DNA from: Enterocloster aldenensis
GTDB lineage: Bacteria; Bacillota; Clostridia; Lachnospirales; Lachnospiraceae
Reading direction: 5' to 3'
DNA: 64,000 bases
Assembly: GCF_003434055.1 (NCBI RefSeq)
Contig: NZ_QVEX01000001.1
Coordinates: 435,824-499,823, forward strand
Below are positions 59,900 to 64,000 of the stretch, piece by piece; the stretch's first letter is position 1, and each line of letters opens with the position of its first letter. Below the pieces are notes generated by a model. It was not told the origin of the DNA. It was given only the letters and a program-made list of their open reading frames with translations, and did no database searches. The position numbers and the translations under genes are program-made.

Positions 59900-60415
59900 A
59901 TGAATCTCAATCTACAACCATTAAAAAAAGAGGAAATCGACCTGTTTAACAGAGAGGACGAACGGGCTTTCAATGTACATGCACGGTATTTTCCCAATGG
60001 CCCCATTCCCGGTGCAGCAGATGACGACCGTGATGAATATGAACTGTGCAAGATCATCGACGACCCCAAATTCACAATTTTATCTATCAAGGACGGAGAA
60101 AAATTCATTGGAGGAGCGATTATTAAGGATATGGGAAAAGGTGTTCGGGAAATTGGAATTTTCTTTCTCATTGTCGAATACCAAAGCAAAGGGATAGGGA
60201 AAACCGCTCTTGATATGGTGGAGGCATATTTTCCCGACACAGAGATATTCCACTTAATCACACCTTCGCAGGTAATACGCAACACGGTGTTCTATATCAA
60301 TAAGTGCGGCTATCACATTGTAAAGGTCATGGAATTTAATCCTACATCAAACACGGCGGACTATGTATTTGAAAAGAAAAAACAGATTTTAGAGGTGAAA
60401 AGAAATGATACTTAA
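59900..60415 (+). CDS. GNAT-family N-acetyltransferase 1
   Basis: 171 residues. Acetyl-CoA-binding motif A region REIGIFFLIVEYQSKGIGKTAL and a C-terminal FYINKCGYHIVKVMEF. Substrate unknown; the attenuator leader suggests an inducible function such as drug or small-molecule modification. Overlaps the next gene by 11 nt. Confidence 0.85.
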   Translation: MNLNLQPLKKEEIDLFNREDERAFNVHARYFPNGPIPGAADDDRDEYELCKIIDDPKFTILSIKDGEKFIGGAIIKDMGKGVREIGIFFLIVEYQSKGIGKTALDMVEAYFPDTEIFHLITPSQVIRNTVFYINKCGYHIVKVMEFNPTSNTADYVFEKKKQILEVKRNDT

Positions 60416-60959
60416 AACCGAAAGACTGATTCTCCGCCCATTCCTTGAAAGCGATGCAGAAGATGTATTTGAATATCTACACGAGCCTGCGGTAAATTGC
60501 TTTGCCTGTATGAAGTTGGATACACTGAATGACGCAAAAGCGGAAATGAAAAAGCGTGTCGGTGAAACCGAATATTATTTTGCGATTGTATTGAAGGAAA
60601 GCGGAAAGGTCATCGGAGAGATTGGCGGTTATCCTGAGCCAAGCGATTCAGATGCCCCGTCCCCTTCAAATGACACTTTCAGCCCATGTTGGATACTGAA
60701 TCTGAACTATCAGGGACACGGATATGCTTATGAAGCGGCATACACGTTCTTTGACTTTTTGTTCCGTAAAAAGGGCGCACGACGAATCTATGCCTATACG
60801 GAAGATTATAATATTCAATGCCAAAGGCTGTGTGAAAAGCTCGGCATGCGTCAGGAAGGACTGTTTAAGGAATTCATTTCTTTTGTCAAAACTTCAGACG
60901 GAATGCCAAAATATGAAAATACTTATCAATATGCCATCTTGAAAAAGGAATGGCATTAA
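60405..60959 (+). CDS. GNAT-family N-acetyltransferase 2 (RimJ/RimL-like)
   Basis: 184 residues. LKTERLILRPF at the N-terminus, and the QGHGYAYEAAYTFFDFLF acetyl-CoA loop are typical of the RimJ/RimL type. AGGTG ribosome site within gene 1. Cotranscribed under the same attenuator; terminator follows. Confidence 0.87.
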   Translation: MILKTERLILRPFLESDAEDVFEYLHEPAVNCFACMKLDTLNDAKAEMKKRVGETEYYFAIVLKESGKVIGEIGGYPEPSDSDAPSPSNDTFSPCWILNLNYQGHGYAYEAAYTFFDFLFRKKGARRIYAYTEDYNIQCQRLCEKLGMRQEGLFKEFISFVKTSDGMPKYENTYQYAILKKEWH

Positions 60960-61048
60960 AAATCTTCCTGTTTAGAGAAGTCGACAACTTACAGTTTGTA
61001 GGGTTGATTCAACTATATTTTATTACATTTTCAGAATTTCTTAATTTT

Positions 61049-61089
61049 AAGCAGCAGGCCTATTATTTTGACCTGCTGCTTTCATTTTT
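61049..61089 (+). terminator. Terminator after the acetyltransferase pair
   Basis: AAGCAGCAGG pairs perfectly with CCTGCTGCTT, followed by TCATTTTT. The rest of 60960-61321 holds only an inverted repeat (CCTCCAAACTG / CAGTTTGAAGG) near 61130-61170. Confidence 0.85.
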
Positions 61090-61321
61090 ACAGAAAAGTG
61101 AAAAGTAGCAGGTGGCAATTTCCAAAATAAAACCTCCAAACTGTGTAATTTTATCTTACATCAGTTTGAAGGTATACACAATCTTTGGGATAGTCCCCAT
61201 ACATCCCTCATTCAGCTTATAGTCTGCTCTGAAATTTTCCTGCGGCTGATTTCCTATGCCTGGTTCACTGGATTTCCACCACCTTAGAAAATATAAACTT
61301 CACCATATAAATGTTACTCAC

Positions 61322-61684
61322 TTATAAAAATGACTGCTCAATATCCTGCACCGCAGCCGTCACCGTATAATCCAACCGCTCTGCCTCCCTGACAAAGACA
61401 TGGGCAATATAAAATGTTTCCGGAACATCTGATATGGTACAGACGCTGACACAATAGTTTATCCATGGGAACTTCTTTGTCATCTGATAAATCACCGCCA
61501 TTGCACTGGCTTCTGACATCGGCATAAGGGAATGATACCCGGACCCTTGTATGTGTTCAAATCCGTTTTTCTCAAAGTGGTTCCTGACTTCATAATAAGC
61601 TTTATGCCAGTCCCCTTTTGTATAATGGCGTTTCAATGCCTCAGTATCCAGGTCTAAATTTATTCCCTTCTTCGCGCTATCCAT
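61322..61684 (-). CDS. VapD-like protein
   Basis: 120 residues. LDLDTEALKRHY, AYYEVRNHFEKNGFEHIQGSGY and FPWINYCV follow the plan of VapD-type Cas2-like endoribonucleases, though the N-terminal DLD comes after a short extension. Begins 4 bp after the stop of a frameshifted gene that looks like its partner. Toxin-like RNase role is inferred. Confidence 0.62.
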   Translation of the reverse strand: MDSAKKGINLDLDTEALKRHYTKGDWHKAYYEVRNHFEKNGFEHIQGSGYHSLMPMSEASAMAVIYQMTKKFPWINYCVSVCTISDVPETFYIAHVFVREAERLDYTVTAAVQDIEQSFL

Positions 61685-61687
61685 ATA

Positions 61688-61974
61688 CTAATTCCTCAGA
61701 AACTCTGTAAGCAGGTTTTCCTTTTCTGCACCATTATACCAGATACATTCCTTTAGGTTATCAGCAAGTTCGGATGATTCCTTGAGTGCAAAAATAGCAG
61801 CCCAGAAACGGCCATAGTCCTGCTTCCTGCCCTTATCTGCATAGACCCGGACCGATAGTCTGTCAATGCAGTTTAAGTCCTCAGACTCAAAGATTTCATC
61901 CGTTTTTTATATAACCGTTCCAGCACATCCTGTTCCAGTCTGTCTGAATCAAAACTAAGCTCAACTCTGTACAT
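61688..61974 (-). pseudogene. Frameshifted small gene upstream of the VapD-like gene (possible partner/antitoxin)
   Basis: ATG at 61974 behind GGAGG gives MYRVELSFDSDRLEQDVLER, then LYKK. At a run of six A (61903-61908) the frame breaks; adding one A would continue into a second open frame (DEIFESEDLNCIDRLSVRVY... to FLRN, stop at 61688). About 95 residues when repaired. Real mutation or homopolymer sequencing error. Confidence 0.6.
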
Positions 61975-62100
61975 GTATATAACTCCTCCATCTTATGCAG
62001 TCTATACGTCTGCAAGCCTTAACACCATATTTAATCAATCTTCCGTTAATCCTCTTTTTACATTTTATCATCTAAGACAAGCGTTAGCAACATGAAACAA

Positions 62101-63507
62101 TCATAAATCCACATCCAGCGTGATGCCTGTCCGCAACAGGATCTGAAGTTTATTTTTAGATATCACGCGTATCTCCCGGACCATCTGACGTATGAAAATG
62201 TTATCAAACGCCTTTCCTGATTCTTTACCCCCCTATCCATGATCCGGCTGATTTCCCCATCCAGATACATGTAGCCTTCCCTTACTTTCGCCTGCTCCTG
62301 TATACTTTCCTTCCTCTTCTTTAATTCCGTTATCTGTAATCCCAGCTTCCGCATCCGGTCGCCGTACCAGGCCTCACAACCATCTTCCCTTGCAGCCATG
62401 CCCACATAGTCCATAAGCTGGTCACGCAGTTCATCTATGGTCTTATCAATCTCATCCCCTGTACAGGCCCCTCCCACAACCTTAGCAGCCCGGAGGATAT
62501 CTTCCTTTACTCCTTTTAAGAAGTTTCCTTCTTCCTGGTCAATTGACAGGCTGTGCAGCTTTCCCATGATTGCTTCCTGTACTACCCCTTCTTTTAATGT
62601 AGGCGATTCATGGCAGCGTTCCGTACCATATTCCAGACGGTTGATGCAGCGCCATACGATTACCTTCCTCCCCTTTTTTGCCCAGGTAGTCCGCAGTGAA
62701 TGTCTTCTGCAGGAGCACGTCCCCCATGATTTTTTCGTTGGTCAGTATGTTGTAGATGGTACCCGTACTCCATGTTTTCTTACCTGTGGCGGTCTCTATT
62801 CCTGCGTCCTCCAGCCTGTGCCTGATTCCTTCCAGGCTGTCCCCGTCCAGGAACCATCGGGCCATGCTGCGGATGACCGCGGCTTCCTCCTCCACGATGC
62901 ACATCTCCCCATCTGATGCCTTCCTGAATCCATAGCTCCTCTGTCTTGTGGATTCCCCTTTCTCGAACTTCCTTGCATAGCCCCACTTGACGTTGGTGCT
63001 GATGGCCCGGCTCTCCTCCTGGGCCTGGCTGCTCAGGATGGTCAGTATCATTTCCGTTGAGTCATCCAGGGTATTGATGTTCTCCTTCTCGGAGTACACA
63101 CTTACCCCTAGTTCCTTCAGATGCCGGACCGTGGATAGGGTGTCCACCGTGTTCCTGGCAAACCGGGTGATTGATTTGGTCAGGATGAGGTCTATCCTTC
63201 CTTTTTCACATTCCTCCATCATCCGCTGGAAGTCCTCCCTCCCCCATCTGCTGGTTCCGCTTATACCCTCGTCCGCATAAATCCCGCAGAATTCCCAGTC
63301 CGGATTCTTCTGGATAAGGCCTTTATAATACTCCGTCTGTGCGTCATAGGAATGATACTGGCTATCGTCATCCGTGCTGACACGGCAATATGCACACACC
63401 CGGATTCCCCGTATCTGGTATCCTGTATGTTCCGGTATGGCCTTTGGAATACATAATACTTCCGCCACTCGCTGTGCCTCCTTTCCTGCGTTTTCAACAA
63501 GACACAT
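62101..63507 (-). pseudogene. Large serine recombinase with two frameshifts
   Basis: Start ATG at 63507 (AGGAAG upstream). Intact resolvase domain with catalytic Ser44 (YCRVSTDDD), recombinase domain (GYARKFEKGESTRQRSYGFRK) and the start of the zinc ribbon. The frame breaks near 62670 in AAAAAAGGGG, continues in another frame (VWRCINRLEYGTERCHESPT) through the coiled-coil at 62163-62567, and breaks again at a six-G run near 62234, after which GKAFDNIFIRQMVREIRV leads to the stop at 62101. TnpX/TndX-like integrase, probably the end of an integrated element. Confidence 0.8.
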
Positions 63508-63559
63508 TACCACACTTCCTGCACCATATCAAGTATCAGTTCTCATATTTCCCAAATTT

Positions 63560-63709
63560 TCATACAACATGTTGGGAACATATCCTTTGGTACTTCTGTA
63601 GGACCATGTCGTAAATGACAGGGTCTATCATCCTTTTGTGCAGCAGTTCGTCCAGTATCTTCTGTACTTCCCTGAAACGCAGGTATTGTAGCAGTTCAGT
63701 TGTTTCCAT
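63560..63709 (-). CDS. Small SHOCT-like helical protein next to the recombinase
   Basis: 49 residues, ATG at 63709 with CGGAGG 4 nt upstream. LLQYLRFREVQKILDELLHK then RMIDPVIYDMVLQKY resembles the short SHOCT-type helices often encoded just before large serine recombinases in Lachnospiraceae elements (recalled, not searched). Confidence 0.6.
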   Translation of the reverse strand: METTELLQYLRFREVQKILDELLHKRMIDPVIYDMVLQKYQRICSQHVV

Positions 63710-64000
63710 ATTTCCTCCGGGAATACCCTATTTCCACCTCACGGATATCCTCATGCGTATACCTTTGGAGCCGTCATGGAAATGCCCGTCCTTTACCCTA
63801 CCACCCATCCTGGCATCGTTCAATCCCACATCCATGCAGCTGGCCCAGGAGGACTTCTGCATGGTCTGACATTGAAACCACCTTCTTTCTGTTACATATT
63901 AGTGCTTCTATTTGATACTAATCCCCGAGGCATGTCCAGAAGGATGCCTGGACAGGGCAGCCAGTCCGCCTGCCTGCGGCTGACAGGCATCATAGGAATC
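63710..64000. other. Window end, unresolved mobile-element sequence
   Basis: The minus strand has a 24-codon frame starting MSDHAEVLLGQLHGCGIERC with a GGTGG ribosome site near 63867, possibly frameshifted like its neighbours. A second minus-strand frame is open from the window edge to a TAG at 63908-63910 (ends SGHASGISIK). Neither is recognised. Confidence 0.3.

Noticed and set aside
59614..60285. Long minus-strand frame of 223 codons over the acetyltransferase gene
   Set aside because: It lies mostly antisense to a gene with clear GNAT motifs, has Ser/Pro/Arg-rich shadow composition and no ribosome site.

Overview
The window looks like the chromosome of a gut Lachnospiraceae (Clostridium cluster XIVa, close to Enterocloster/Clostridium bolteae or clostridioforme). 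The reasons are strong AGGAGG ribosome sites, moderate GC, many ABC and sigma-54 catabolic operons, Firmicutes-type envelope genes and remnants of large-serine-recombinase elements. The genus is inferred from gene content, not measured. Most genes are on the minus strand in compact operons.

1-3.5 kb: a cpsBCD-type capsule regulatory operon, cut by the left edge. Its apparent promoter lies between inverted copies of a 24-bp site, next to a tyrosine recombinase gene. This is a probable on/off promoter switch, drawn here in the ON orientation. 3.5-4.5 kb is mostly non-coding. 4.5-12.8 kb: a LacI-controlled fructan operon with a binding-protein ABC importer, GH32, a GH91 enzyme without signal peptide, and a PfkB sugar kinase. 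Together they suggest uptake and intracellular breakdown of difructose anhydride or short inulin. 13-22.4 kb: a sigma-54 operon with dehydrogenase, branched-chain-type ABC transporter and dihydroxyacetone-kinase subunits DhaK/DhaL, under a dedicated enhancer-binding protein.

22.7-33.2 kb: an NhaC-type antiporter with carboxyethylornithine synthase, a MATE pump with a divergent Crp/Fnr regulator, a LysR / URO-D-like / permease group with a 16-bp tandem array, and two unrecognised genes. 33.6-42.2 kb: a second sigma-54 operon (opine-type dehydrogenase, SLC13-type carrier, MmgE/PrpD, Asp/Glu-racemase family, tautomerase, ornithine cyclodeaminase family) with a LevR-like activator. 42.3-44.7 kb: an orphan HipA-like kinase and transposon debris. 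Three copies of an undescribed ~180-bp repeat occur at 33.4, 42.3 and 44.5 kb. Two of them encode nearly the same 15-residue peptide ahead of a terminator.

44.8-59.5 kb is the most distinctive part: a Dlt-like operon (adenylating ligase, carrier protein, MBOAT, DltD-like protein) with an inserted type III PLP decarboxylase. It is followed by a PAP2 protein, a cell-wall-binding-repeat protein, two divergent paralogous two-component systems, a lipoprotein, phosphatidylethanolamine synthesis genes and a TVP38 protein. The control regions of these units share 10-11-bp-phased CTTAAC repeats, so I infer one envelope-modification regulon. 59.6-64 kb: an attenuator-controlled acetyltransferase pair, a VapD-like gene with a frameshifted partner, and a frameshifted large serine recombinase.
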